Of a stretch of 46,214 nucleotides of DNA, positions 17,354-24,203 are shown piece after piece. This DNA comes from Anaerolineales bacterium (GTDB taxonomy: Bacteria; Chloroflexota; Anaerolineae; 4572-78; J111): the NCBI GenBank assembly GCA_020634935.1, contig JACKAT010000113.1, forward strand, positions 1-46,214, written 5' to 3'. Under the pieces are notes generated by a model, which saw only the letters and a program-made list of their open reading frames with translations, did no database searches and was not told the DNA's origin. Made by a program: the position numbers and the translations under genes. The first letter of the stretch is position 1. Every line of letters begins with the position of its first letter.

Positions 17354-18681
17354 GAAATCATCAAACCGTCCCTTATGATCCAACCCCGGCTACGGCTCAA
17401 CCCCGCTCAACGGCCTCGCCCGACCGCGTCTTTTATGACCTGGTCTTGGCCTGGCGCAATCTCAAAGCTCAGCCGGTGCAAAGCGGGATTACCCTGCTGG
17501 TGGTGGCCCTGGCCATCGCCCTGTTTGTGGCCGTGGTGGCCTTGAACAACGGGCTGCGAACCGGCATCGTCGCCGCCAGCGATCCCTTCGGCATGCTGGT
17601 TGTTGGGCCGAAAGGCAGCGCCCAGGAGCTGGTGTTGAGCACCATCCTGCTGCAAGGGCTGCCCATTGGCAATATGCCTTACCACGTCTACCAGGAATTG
17701 CAGGCGGATGATCGGGTTAGTCTGGCCGTCCCCCTGGCCATGGGTGATAATGTCGGCGGGGCGCGGATCATCGGCACCACGCCCGATTTTTTTCAACTGC
17801 GCCCGGCCCTCAATAAGCCGCCGACCTTCCAACTGGCCGCCGGCCGCGAATTTACCGGCGACTTTGAAGCGGTGCTGGGCAGTAAAGCCGCCGCCGGGCT
17901 GGGCCTCAAACTGGGCGACCAGTTTGTGCCGGCGCATGGCGTGGAGACCGGCCTGGAGACCGACACCCACAACGTCGCGCACACGGTCGTCGGCATCTTG
18001 CAGCCAACCCACAGCCCGTTCGATACAGCGGTGCTGACCTCGATTGAAAGTGTCTGGGCGGTTCACAAACACGAAGAAGGGGGAAATCACGTTGAAACGG
18101 CGGCGCTGACGACCGCTGCCGCAGCAGATGAGGCGGGCGCTGACCAGCGGCAGATCACCGCCGTGTTGGTCAGGCCGACCGGCTTTATTGAAACCAACCA
18201 ACTCTGGCGCGAATTCCGATTGGGGTCCGAAGCGCAGGCGGCTTTTCCCGGCCAGGAGTTAGGCCAACTGTTTGATCTGCTGAATCAGGGCCAGCGTATC
18301 CTGACCGTGGCCGGCTACCTGGCCGCGGCCATGGCCACCTTAACCGTCCTACTGGCCATCTACAGCGCCACCGACCGCCGCCGATCGATGATCGCCGTGA
18401 TGCGTAGTTTAGGCGCGAACCGGACCAGCATCTTTCGCATGGTTATGTTTGAAGCGCTGCTCATCGCGGCCATCGGGGCTTTAGCCGGGCGGCTGCTCGG
18501 TTACGCCGCCGCTTACGGCCTGGCCGCCAACCTGACCGAACAATCGGCCATTCCCATTCCCATCACCTACGAAATGGGGCTTGAACCGTGGTTATGGGCC
18601 GTCACCCTGGCCGTCGGCCTGCTGGCCGGCCTGATACCGGCCCTGATGGCCTATCGCGTCAACATTGTCGAGAACTTGTAA
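17350..18681 (+). CDS. ABC transporter permease, FtsX/MacB fold
   Basis: A 443-residue membrane protein. One helix lies near the N-terminus (ITLLVVALAIALFVAVVALN), followed by a large extracytoplasmic domain (about 70-310). Three helices lie at the C-terminus, including VAGYLAAAMATLTVLLAIY and LWAVTLAVGLLAGLIPALMA. The segment MLVVGPKGSAQELVLSTILL resembles permeases of Zrg-like systems. Start is a GTG within GTGA at 17350. The TAA stop (18679-18681) consists of the TA target dinucleotide plus the first base of element R4, so the insertion may have set the present C-terminus. Confidence 0.9.
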   Translation: MRNHQTVPYDPTPATAQPRSTASPDRVFYDLVLAWRNLKAQPVQSGITLLVVALAIALFVAVVALNNGLRTGIVAASDPFGMLVVGPKGSAQELVLSTILLQGLPIGNMPYHVYQELQADDRVSLAVPLAMGDNVGGARIIGTTPDFFQLRPALNKPPTFQLAAGREFTGDFEAVLGSKAAAGLGLKLGDQFVPAHGVETGLETDTHNVAHTVVGILQPTHSPFDTAVLTSIESVWAVHKHEEGGNHVETAALTTAAAADEAGADQRQITAVLVRPTGFIETNQLWREFRLGSEAQAAFPGQELGQLFDLLNQGQRILTVAGYLAAAMATLTVLLAIYSATDRRRSMIAVMRSLGANRTSIFRMVMFEALLIAAIGALAGRLLGYAAAYGLAANLTEQSAIPIPITYEMGLEPWLWAVTLAVGLLAGLIPALMAYRVNIVENL

Positions 18682-18807
18682 GACTTACGCAGTTGGGTGT
18701 AACGAACAAGGTGACAGTCACTTTTTAGTTAAAATGAGCGTCCGTTTGGCCCAAACAGGTCGATTTATCGCTCCAAGTGACTGTCACCTTTTGAACTGCG
18801 TAACTCA
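18681..18807. repeat. TA-flanked TIR element, copy R4 (core in orientation B)
   Basis: Left arm AGACTTACGCAGTTGGGTGT, inner repeats GGTGACAGTCACTT and AAGTGACTGTCACC, right arm GAACTGCGTAACTCA, flanked by TA. The core reads like that of R2. It abuts the stop codon of the permease gene. The 18682-19217 gap also holds a GACAGGATTTACAGGATT hairpin (18875-18945) and a terminator at 19123. Confidence 0.8.
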
Positions 18808-18874
18808 TATTACTAACGGACACGCGGTTAAGTAATTTTCATAACTAACTTGTGAGTTTGAGACCAGGATGAAT

Positions 18875-18945
18875 AGACAGGATTTACAGGATTTCCAAGA
18901 TTAAAATAAGTAAAAATCATATTAATCCTGCCGCAGGTTCTGTCT
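18875..18945. repeat. Palindromic repeat, 'AGACAGGATT' type
   Basis: AGACAGGATTTACAGGATT on the left and AATCCTGCCGCAGGTTCTGTCT on the right form an imperfect hairpin. Related sequence occurs at 41206-41267 and in part at 27515-27540. Confidence 0.6.
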
Positions 18946-19122
18946 AAACTAACGTAACAACTTAGAGTTGAAAACTACTTAATTTAACCGATATACGACT
19001 TCGAAATTGACGTTCAGACCAAAGACCGCCGCTGGCTGACCGGCGACCGCCGGAAGGTAGGTACGCTGCGTGAAGTACAGCGGTCAACGGTCGGTAGTCT
19101 GTCGTTAGGGGCAGGAGATCAG

Positions 19123-19170
19123 AATAAAAAACAGCCAGGTGTCGATGACTATACCTGGCTGTTTTTTATT
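19123..19170. terminator. Strong bidirectional terminator
   Basis: AATAAAAAACAGCCAGGT (19123-19140) pairs perfectly with ACCTGGCTGTTTTTTATT (19153-19170). It lies 48 bases past the end of the minus-strand rhodanese gene and would end transcription from either side. Confidence 0.88.
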
Positions 19171-19217
19171 TGTAAGCGTTAGACCTTAGCTGCCGGCTGA
19201 TAGCTGAACGCTGCCTT

Positions 19218-19574
19218 TTATTTTATCGGCAGCCCGGCCCGTCGCCAGGCCACCATCCCTCCGGCCAAATTGATCACCTCCGTAAAGCCCTGGTTAGCCA
19301 ACTGCCGGCAAGCCGTTTGGCTGCGGTTGCCTGAACGGCACACACAGACAACCGGCCGATCTTTCGGCAGCTTGCCACTGCGCTGCTCAAGATTAGATAG
19401 CGGAATGTGTCGAGTTCCCTGAATATGGCCGTCATGGCGATATTCTTGCTCGGTGCGGACATCGAGCAAGATGATAGATTTGTCATTTTGCAAGCGCTGC
19501 TGAAGGTCTTGCACGGAAATGTTTTGGATTTTAACAGCAGAGGATGATTCTAAGCCGAATAGCTTTTTCCACAT
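19218..19574 (-). CDS. Rhodanese-like sulfurtransferase, single domain
   Basis: A 118-residue single rhodanese domain (residues about 15-117). The hallmark IILLDVRTEQEYRHDGHIQG (33-52) precedes the active loop with Cys79 in CRSGNRS, which would carry the persulfide. The CH2 end motif appears as VINLAGGMVAWRRAGLPI. Start at 19574 is supported by GGAG 8 bases upstream. The frame is open to 19712, but those 46 residues lie in a repeat-like AT-rich region. No export signal is seen, so it should act in the cytoplasm in sulfur transfer or thiosulfate/cyanide chemistry. Confidence 0.92.
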   Translation of the reverse strand: MWKKLFGLESSSAVKIQNISVQDLQQRLQNDKSIILLDVRTEQEYRHDGHIQGTRHIPLSNLEQRSGKLPKDRPVVCVCRSGNRSQTACRQLANQGFTEVINLAGGMVAWRRAGLPIK

Positions 19575-19732
19575 GGGGTTGCTCCGTTTGAGATAAATTA
19601 GCGATAAGTGTTCAACAAGAAGACCATGATGATACACTTTAATCGTTATCGAATTATCTAATTGTAGACCCGCTTGGGAAAAGGTCAAACGGAAGGGCGA
19701 GGCTAATGCCATCGCCCCCTTTAGCCCGTACT

Positions 19733-19888
19733 CTACCCTTGATCGCCAACCTCAACCACCACCTCAGACGTGCCGTTAAGATCAACGCTGCCGTTGGTCG
19801 AGGTCTCGGCCGGGGCGGTGGTCTCCACGCCGTTCGTGGTCGTTGTTTTGGCGCTGGTGGTGGTCGAGTCGCGTTGAATGTTTTGGGC
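19733..19888 (-). pseudogene. Remnant of a Thr/Ser-rich coding sequence (C-terminal piece)
   Basis: On the minus strand an open frame of about 51 codons with no start codon ends at TAG 19735-19733. It contains STTTSAKTTTTNG and ends SEVVVEVGDQG. Codon use looks like the GC-rich genes around it. A stop lies immediately upstream, and the 41-bp tandem array begins about 30 bases further. I read it as the tail of a larger surface or linker protein cut by the repeat expansion; it could instead be chance open frame. Confidence 0.35.
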
Positions 19889-19904
19889 GACTCAAAAGCA
19901 CCCG

Positions 19905-20136
19905 GCGCGACAGACCTTATGAATTCTCACATAAAAGACCTTTCTGCGTACAGCACCTTATGAATTTTCGCAAAATGAACCATTCTGCATGCAGCACCAT
20001 ACAAATTCTCGCCAAACGGACCATTCTGCATGCAGCACCATACGAATTCTCGCAAAATGGACCATTCTGCATGCAGCACCATACGAATTCTCACCAAACG
20101 GACCATTCTGCATGCAGCACCATACGAATTCTCGCG
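19905..20136. repeat. 41-bp tandem repeat array, about 5-6 units
   Basis: Units centred on CCATTCTGCATGCAGCACCA, spaced by 41 bp, separated by ATACGAATTCTCGCAAAA-type sequence. The last four are nearly identical; the first two diverge. Each unit contains the palindromes CTGCATGCAG and GAATTC. 41 is not a multiple of three, so the frames shift from unit to unit and coding is unlikely. The rest of the 824-base gap 19575-20398 holds the Thr-rich remnant and a terminator at 20296. Confidence 0.85.
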
Positions 20137-20295
20137 TGATCAACTCCTGCCGAACACCCACCCCCATGATCGATGGCCCGGCATTTCGACACCGACGGCG
20201 GAAAAGACCATTGATCAACAGCACTCTGAGAGTTTTTCAGCCAACCGCTCATTTATAAGAGTGGATTCGCTCTGGTTGTGGCGAAGGCAACAAAA

Positions 20296-20319
20296 AAACG
20301 CCAACGTATGCGTTGGCGT
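20296..20319 (-). terminator. Rho-independent terminator of the ATPase/TOPRIM operon
   Basis: AACGCCAACG and CGTTGGCGTT form a perfect 10-bp stem with a 4-base loop. On the minus strand it is followed by TTTTTTT. It lies 80 bases after the stop of the TOPRIM gene. Confidence 0.85.
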
Positions 20320-20398
20320 TGAAATCGATGGGGGTGTGGTGGTGGTCTTCTCTACTTTTGGCGTAAAGCCAGGTATTAGATGGCTTGTTAGTTAAACT

Positions 20399-21040
20399 CT
20401 ACGAGTTAAACAACAGATTTAGCCATTTAGTAAATGCTTGTGCGAGTGGTTGATTGTGATTCAATACTTGAGCAGTTATGGCCTGCCCCATTGGTTGTCC
20501 GGGAGTTTTCTGCCAAGCTAACCACGTGTGGATGAATGCCTTCTGGTGGTGTGACAGCGAATATTTATTCAGGTCTTCGCTTTCAATTTGATGTAAGATG
20601 TCCTCAACCTTCGTTGCCAGTAAGTCGTCGTCAGGGATAAGATATGAGACAAAATTTTCAAGCATTCCGGGCAGATGATTGTTGGGCATTAGCCAAATGC
20701 CAATTCGAGGCATTTGGCCAACTTCGATTATAGAGCCGTTTGGTTCAGGGGTGGACGGTAAATCTGAATATCCAGCTTGCCTAAAACGCTCACAAACCGC
20801 ATCCCATCTACCCCCAAGACTCTGATCTGCATCAAGAATGATACCAAGCGCCCTAAGTCCAGAAATCTTTAATCTAACAGGGATACTCTTAAGTAAAGCT
20901 TCCACTCCGCCGTTATCTTCTTTTGGTATTTCAACGGAGAAAGTTTCTGGTACTGAGTGTTGCTCACACAAAGCCCAGATAACATGTCTATCATTATTTC
21001 CTTCGACAAGTAGTTGCGCGGTGCCAATTGAGCCAGGCAT
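20399..21040 (-). CDS. DUF3226-like TOPRIM-fold protein, partner of the upstream ATPase
   Basis: A 213-residue protein with a TOPRIM-like layout. Glu13 lies in LLVEGNNDRHVI and a DxD pair (Asp70, Asp72) in LGIILDADQS, the usual acidic metal-binding set. The later segment IGIWLMPNNHLPGMLENF (about 113-130) is characteristic of DUF3226 as I know it. Its ATG shares one base with the TAA stop of the ATPase (TAATG), so the two are translationally coupled. TOPRIM domains act as metal-dependent nucleases or primase/topoisomerase cores. Together with an ABC-like ATPase it recalls OLD-type and PARIS (AriA/AriB) anti-phage pairs. Function here is inference. Confidence 0.8.
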   Translation of the reverse strand: MPGSIGTAQLLVEGNNDRHVIWALCEQHSVPETFSVEIPKEDNGGVEALLKSIPVRLKISGLRALGIILDADQSLGGRWDAVCERFRQAGYSDLPSTPEPNGSIIEVGQMPRIGIWLMPNNHLPGMLENFVSYLIPDDDLLATKVEDILHQIESEDLNKYSLSHHQKAFIHTWLAWQKTPGQPMGQAITAQVLNHNQPLAQAFTKWLNLLFNS

Positions 21041-22167
21041 TAGCGTACCTCTATATCCTGCTTGATAGCAATACTTAATTCATCAGCCAAGTAAGGTACC
21101 GCCTTGATTTGATTATCTGTCTTTTCAAGTCGAATAAGCCGACCAAATTCAGAGTTTTGAAATTCATCGAGTGCTTGCTGAAAAGCCTTGACACAATCCC
21201 AACTATGTGTAGTGGCAAAAACCTGTGCATTCTGTTTATAAGCTGTTTCAAGGATTAGTCGCCACATATCCTTGAGAACTGCATAGTAAAGTCCCGTATC
21301 TATTTCATCAACAAGTAAGGTTCCTTTACCAACACTTACTAAGGAGGCCACTATGGCTAAGATACGGCGCATTCCATCGCCCATATTTCCAAGAGGGATT
21401 GGCTCTTCTTGTCCATTCAATCGCAGCAAAATACCGCTATTAGATGTTTGGCTACTAGTGAAACTAATTCGATTTACATCTGGTTCAAGTATTTGTAGAG
21501 CCTCAACTACTTTATCCTCTTTTGGAGTCAATGTGATTTTGTCCCACAAAACTGCTAACTCGTCATATCCAAGATAATTAGTGGTTATCAGTTTAGATGC
21601 CCCTATCGGTAGAGAAGTTCTGCGTAGGTACGTTTTTGAATAGGGGCGAGCAAACACCAGTCCATCTGCCTCCAAACGCATTGAAACTCTACTTTCGGAC
21701 TCAAATCCAGAATGCTCGAAATTAAGATAACCAAATTGTTCATCTATTTCTATTTCTACATCATCTTTATCGGGAAAAAATGAAAGCTGATTGGGATCGG
21801 GTATATGATCATCTTTCGATTCAAGCAAAGCAATTTTGAGATTAGGGTTTTGATTATTATTGGAAGAAATTCTAATTACCTGCCCAAATTTTTGTAGGCG
21901 TTCATGGAAAATGTGAGAAACTTGATATCCACCACGAGTACCTCTTTCAAGGCGCGGGTCAATCGTTCCTGAGACATATTCACCCCTTTCGTTTAATAAA
22001 TAAATCAAACTTGAGCGAACATCATCACTTGTTAAGAGGTGAATTGCTTCCAGTAAACTGCTCTTGCCAGAATTGTTAGTACCTACAATAAGATTGACCC
22101 TTGCCAGGGATGTGACTTCAAAATACTTAAATAGACGATAATTCTCAATAACTAAGTTATGTAACAT
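21040..22167 (-). CDS. AAA/ABC-type ATPase (AAA_15/AAA_21, OLD-like), first gene of a two-gene module
   Basis: A 375-residue SMC/ABC-like ATPase. It begins MLHNLVIENYRLFKYFEV, typical of this group, with Walker A GTNNSGKSS (29-37). The signature-like segment is LGNMGDGMRRILAIVASLVS, Walker B is GTLLVDEIDTGL, and the switch histidine region is VFATTHSWDCV. There is no TOPRIM domain on this chain; it is encoded by the next gene, coupled through TAATG. The ribosome site is weak. The pair lies between repeat arrays and toxin-antitoxin genes, a typical accessory neighbourhood. A role in phage defence by analogy to PARIS-type systems is plausible but not shown. Confidence 0.88.
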   Translation of the reverse strand: MLHNLVIENYRLFKYFEVTSLARVNLIVGTNNSGKSSLLEAIHLLTSDDVRSSLIYLLNERGEYVSGTIDPRLERGTRGGYQVSHIFHERLQKFGQVIRISSNNNQNPNLKIALLESKDDHIPDPNQLSFFPDKDDVEIEIDEQFGYLNFEHSGFESESRVSMRLEADGLVFARPYSKTYLRRTSLPIGASKLITTNYLGYDELAVLWDKITLTPKEDKVVEALQILEPDVNRISFTSSQTSNSGILLRLNGQEEPIPLGNMGDGMRRILAIVASLVSVGKGTLLVDEIDTGLYYAVLKDMWRLILETAYKQNAQVFATTHSWDCVKAFQQALDEFQNSEFGRLIRLEKTDNQIKAVPYLADELSIAIKQDIEVR

Positions 22168-22328
22168 AATATAGGATTTTCCAGTTTATTTACACTCAAT
22201 GATTTGTTTTCATTGATCATAGTCACCCATTAGTTTACCAGACTTCCTAGTTATGGTTAAATGTATCTTCATAACTTTGCTCCCTAACCAATTAAGAATT
22301 CATACAGATCTTCAAAAGCCAAAACACC

Positions 22329-22439
22329 ATGTCTAACCAGCGTCCCTTAGTTGAGGAGCCGCCGCTAATCAGTAAAGAGCCGCTATATAATTGGGGGTTA
22401 ACTGAGCCTGGGCGCAGTACTGGTCGGTTTGAGGATTAG
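22329..22439 (+). CDS. Possible very small ORF (36 aa)
   Basis: An ATG-started frame of 36 codons, MSNQRPLVEEPPLISKEPLY and on to a TAG at 22437. The composition looks protein-like, but no clear ribosome site precedes it and I recognise no family. Kept at low confidence as the only candidate gene in the gap 22168-22955. Confidence 0.2.
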   Translation: MSNQRPLVEEPPLISKEPLYNWGLTEPGRSTGRFED

Positions 22440-22557
22440 TTTGGTTGGGGAAGCGCAAATCGTGGCAATCGGGTCGAAGGTGATAGGTGTATTGTACTCG
22501 GAATCCGATTAAAATGACAAGGAACTGAGGTCAATAAGTGCGTTTCCATCTTGAGGC

Positions 22558-22700
22558 GAGATAGAAACACTGAAACATTGATGGCAATGAGACCACTGAG
22601 CCTCACACCCCGGCTGCAATTCAATTCAACTTCAAGCGGAACCAAAAGGCCAAAGCTAACGTTCAGAGACATCACCCTTTTCAGTGGTTCAGTGTTTCTA
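22558..22700. repeat. Inverted repeat pair, 'ATAGAAACACTGAA' type
   Basis: ATAGAAACACTGAAAC near 22560 and GGTTCAGTGTTTCTAT near 22685-22700 are inverted copies about 125 bp apart. They flank a segment without a convincing gene. Likely another small palindromic element. Confidence 0.55.
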
Positions 22701-22849
22701 TGGGGTCGAGGGACGAGACCCAACAGCCCCGCCCGTATCTGTCGGGTTTCGTGCCTCAACTCGACCTACATTGGCTACGCTGGCCGGCGGCTGAATTCTC
22801 CTCCAGCGAAGTCGGGCAAAATTCAACCTCGACTCAGAGAAAATACGAT

Positions 22850-22862
22850 AGTATGCTATACT
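22850..22862 (+). promoter_or_regulatory. Putative operator/-10 of the toxin-antitoxin operon
   Basis: AGTATGCTATACT is an inverted repeat (AGTAT, 3-base centre, ATACT) whose right half contains a TATACT -10-like hexamer (22857-22862). It lies about 95 bases before the antitoxin ATG. A repressor bound here would block the promoter, as expected for autoregulated TA operons. Confidence 0.4.
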
Positions 22863-22955
22863 CAGTAGACCGCAAACTATCTTTCGATATGGGTTTGCCC
22901 ATTCAGGCAGCGGCGATCTACTGTACTAATCTCACGATTTGAGAGGTAAATAGCT

Positions 22956-23183
22956 ATGACAGTGGCGACAATTAATATTCAACTCGATGATGATGCGGCT
23001 CAAATTTATACCACGGCCTCCGAAGAAGATCGCAAGAAAATCCAATTGTTGTTGAGTTTTTGGTTGCGGGAATTTGATCTACCTTCTATTCCCTTGACTG
23101 ATTTAATGGATGAGATTAGCGAGAAAGCACAACAGCGAGGATTGACTCCTGAAATATTGGAGACATTGTTAGATGCCGACTGA
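22956..23183 (+). CDS. Antitoxin of a PIN-type toxin-antitoxin pair
   Basis: A 75-residue acidic protein. Its N-terminal part ATINIQLDDDAAQIYTTA resembles the antitoxins that pair with PIN_3-type toxins, and its C-terminal part (about 45-75) is helical and acidic, fit to wrap the toxin. GAGAGG precedes the ATG at 8-9 bases. It overlaps the toxin start by 11 bases. I see no strong DNA-binding motif, so its own repressor role is unproven. Confidence 0.78.
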   Translation: MTVATINIQLDDDAAQIYTTASEEDRKKIQLLLSFWLREFDLPSIPLTDLMDEISEKAQQRGLTPEILETLLDAD

Positions 23184-23595
23184 GCCACACTTTGTCTTTG
23201 ATACCAACGCTTTAATCAGCGCGTTACTATTGAAGAATTCGGTATCACGACAGGCTTTTGATGAGGCATTGAAGGCGGGCAAGATACTTATTTCCTCTGC
23301 AACGATAGCTGAGTTGAATGACGTATTGAAGCGGGAAAAGTTTGAGAAGTATATCACTGAAGAAGAACGGGTACAGTTCTTGACCGCATTCGTACGCGAA
23401 GCAAAACTGGTTGAAGTAACTGAAACGGTTACAGACTGTCGAGACCCAAAAGATAACAAATTTCTAGAGTTGGCAGTGAGTGGCAACGCCGTTTGCATCG
23501 TAAGTGGCGACAAGGATTTATTGGATTTGCAGCCGTTTCGGGGGATACCCATTGTTCCTCCTCGTGAATTTTTGAATTTACAGTGGTTGGAATAG
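23173..23595 (+). CDS. PIN-domain toxin (VapC-like ribonuclease)
   Basis: A 140-residue PIN domain. The first acidic residue is Asp10 in FDTNALISALL, followed by Glu in ATIAELNDVL, then CRDPKDNKFLELA with the central Asp pair. The last conserved block is CIVSGDKDLLDL. The spacing matches the 'putative toxin component, PIN family' group. Such enzymes are Mg-dependent RNases held in check by the cognate antitoxin, which here is encoded just upstream with an overlap. All acidic residues appear intact. Confidence 0.88.
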   Translation: MPTEPHFVFDTNALISALLLKNSVSRQAFDEALKAGKILISSATIAELNDVLKREKFEKYITEEERVQFLTAFVREAKLVEVTETVTDCRDPKDNKFLELAVSGNAVCIVSGDKDLLDLQPFRGIPIVPPREFLNLQWLE

Positions 23596-23649
23596 TTGAA
23601 TGGGGACAAAACATCCCCCTGCGCCGCCCGCAAGGCCCCGAACGGCGCT

Positions 23650-23865
23650 TCAAGCGGTTCCGGTGGCGTGCAACCGTAGAAAATCAGCGTCTTGAGTGAA
23701 AATGACCCGGCCCTGCCCGGTTGCCAAGGCCAGATGTGCCTCATCGTCGGCCCCCAGCATTTCAGCACCCAAAACCGTAAGCACATCTACGCCGCGCCGT
23801 TGTAATCCTGAAGCTACTGCCTGGTGGACGTGTTCATCCAGGTAAAACTTAAGGCGTTCCGCCAC
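23650..23865 (-). pseudogene. Truncated DUF5615 (PIN-like) toxin
   Basis: A 71-codon frame from GTG 23865. It shows the DUF5615 start LKFYLDEHVHQAVASGLQRR, then ADDEAHLALA and VIFTQDADFLRL, but stops right after HATGTA. Family members normally run another 35-45 residues. The sequence that follows is GC-rich repeat-like DNA ending in a GGGGACAAAACATCCCC hairpin. The start overlaps the end of the DUF433 remnant, as in intact pairs. I judge the C-terminus lost. Confidence 0.72.
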
Positions 23866-24115
23866 GGAGTTTCTCCGGCAATTTGGACGGCGATACCTGA
23901 CGCAGAGCTTCGATAAACGCCTCGTCTTCTTTGATCGCCGTATCGATGTCAGCCTGGTGATCGTAGTAGTAAGCCAGGGCTGCGTAGACATCGGCCAGCG
24001 TCACGTTGTATTCGGTTTTCGGTTCCCATTTCACCCCGTTACGCTTTTGACAGCCCACCCCGCTTTTGGTATAGTACGTTACGTACAAGGTTACACCCCT
24101 CTTTACTCCCGGCAT
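23849..24115 (-). pseudogene. Truncated DUF433 antitoxin-like gene
   Basis: The 88-codon frame contains the C-terminal half of a DUF433 protein, from about residue 35: EYNVTLADVYAALAYYYDHQ through ALRQVSPSKLPEKLRG. The N-terminal half, normally with GGKPRIAG-like sequence, is missing and replaced by unrelated residues that read through the promoter region of the plus-strand MoaD-like gene. With the DUF5615 remnant it forms a decayed TA-type pair on the minus strand. Confidence 0.65.
24047..24086 (+). promoter_or_regulatory. Sigma-70-type promoter with overlapping palindromic operator
   Basis: TTGACA (24047-24052), a 17-base spacer and TATAGT (24070-24075) form a near-consensus promoter on the plus strand. 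The exact palindrome GTACGTTACGTAC (24074-24086) overlaps the end of the -10 and the likely start site, a classic repressor position. It drives the MoaD-like gene at 24204 through a leader of about 120 bases. Confidence 0.75.
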
Positions 24116-24203
24116 CGACCGCTGTATCGGAAACGATCGTCATCGATTTTATGCCACTTCCGTACGCCGGTCGGGTTTACGCGCTCGAATAGGCTGGTTA
24201 TAT

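Noticed and set aside
18964..19190. Possible protein fragment (TKDRRWLTGDRR-like) in the gap after the permease
   Set aside because: The frame runs through the strong terminator at 19123, lacks a start codon, and the GC-rich part looks like self-complementary repeat.
19706..20395. Several ORFs across the 41-bp array, both strands
   Set aside because: They consist of repeat units read in different frames (41 is not divisible by 3) and lack ribosome sites.
22436..22942. ORFs of about 80-107 codons on both strands before the antitoxin
   Set aside because: No ribosome sites, no family resemblance, and the region contains inverted repeat arms.
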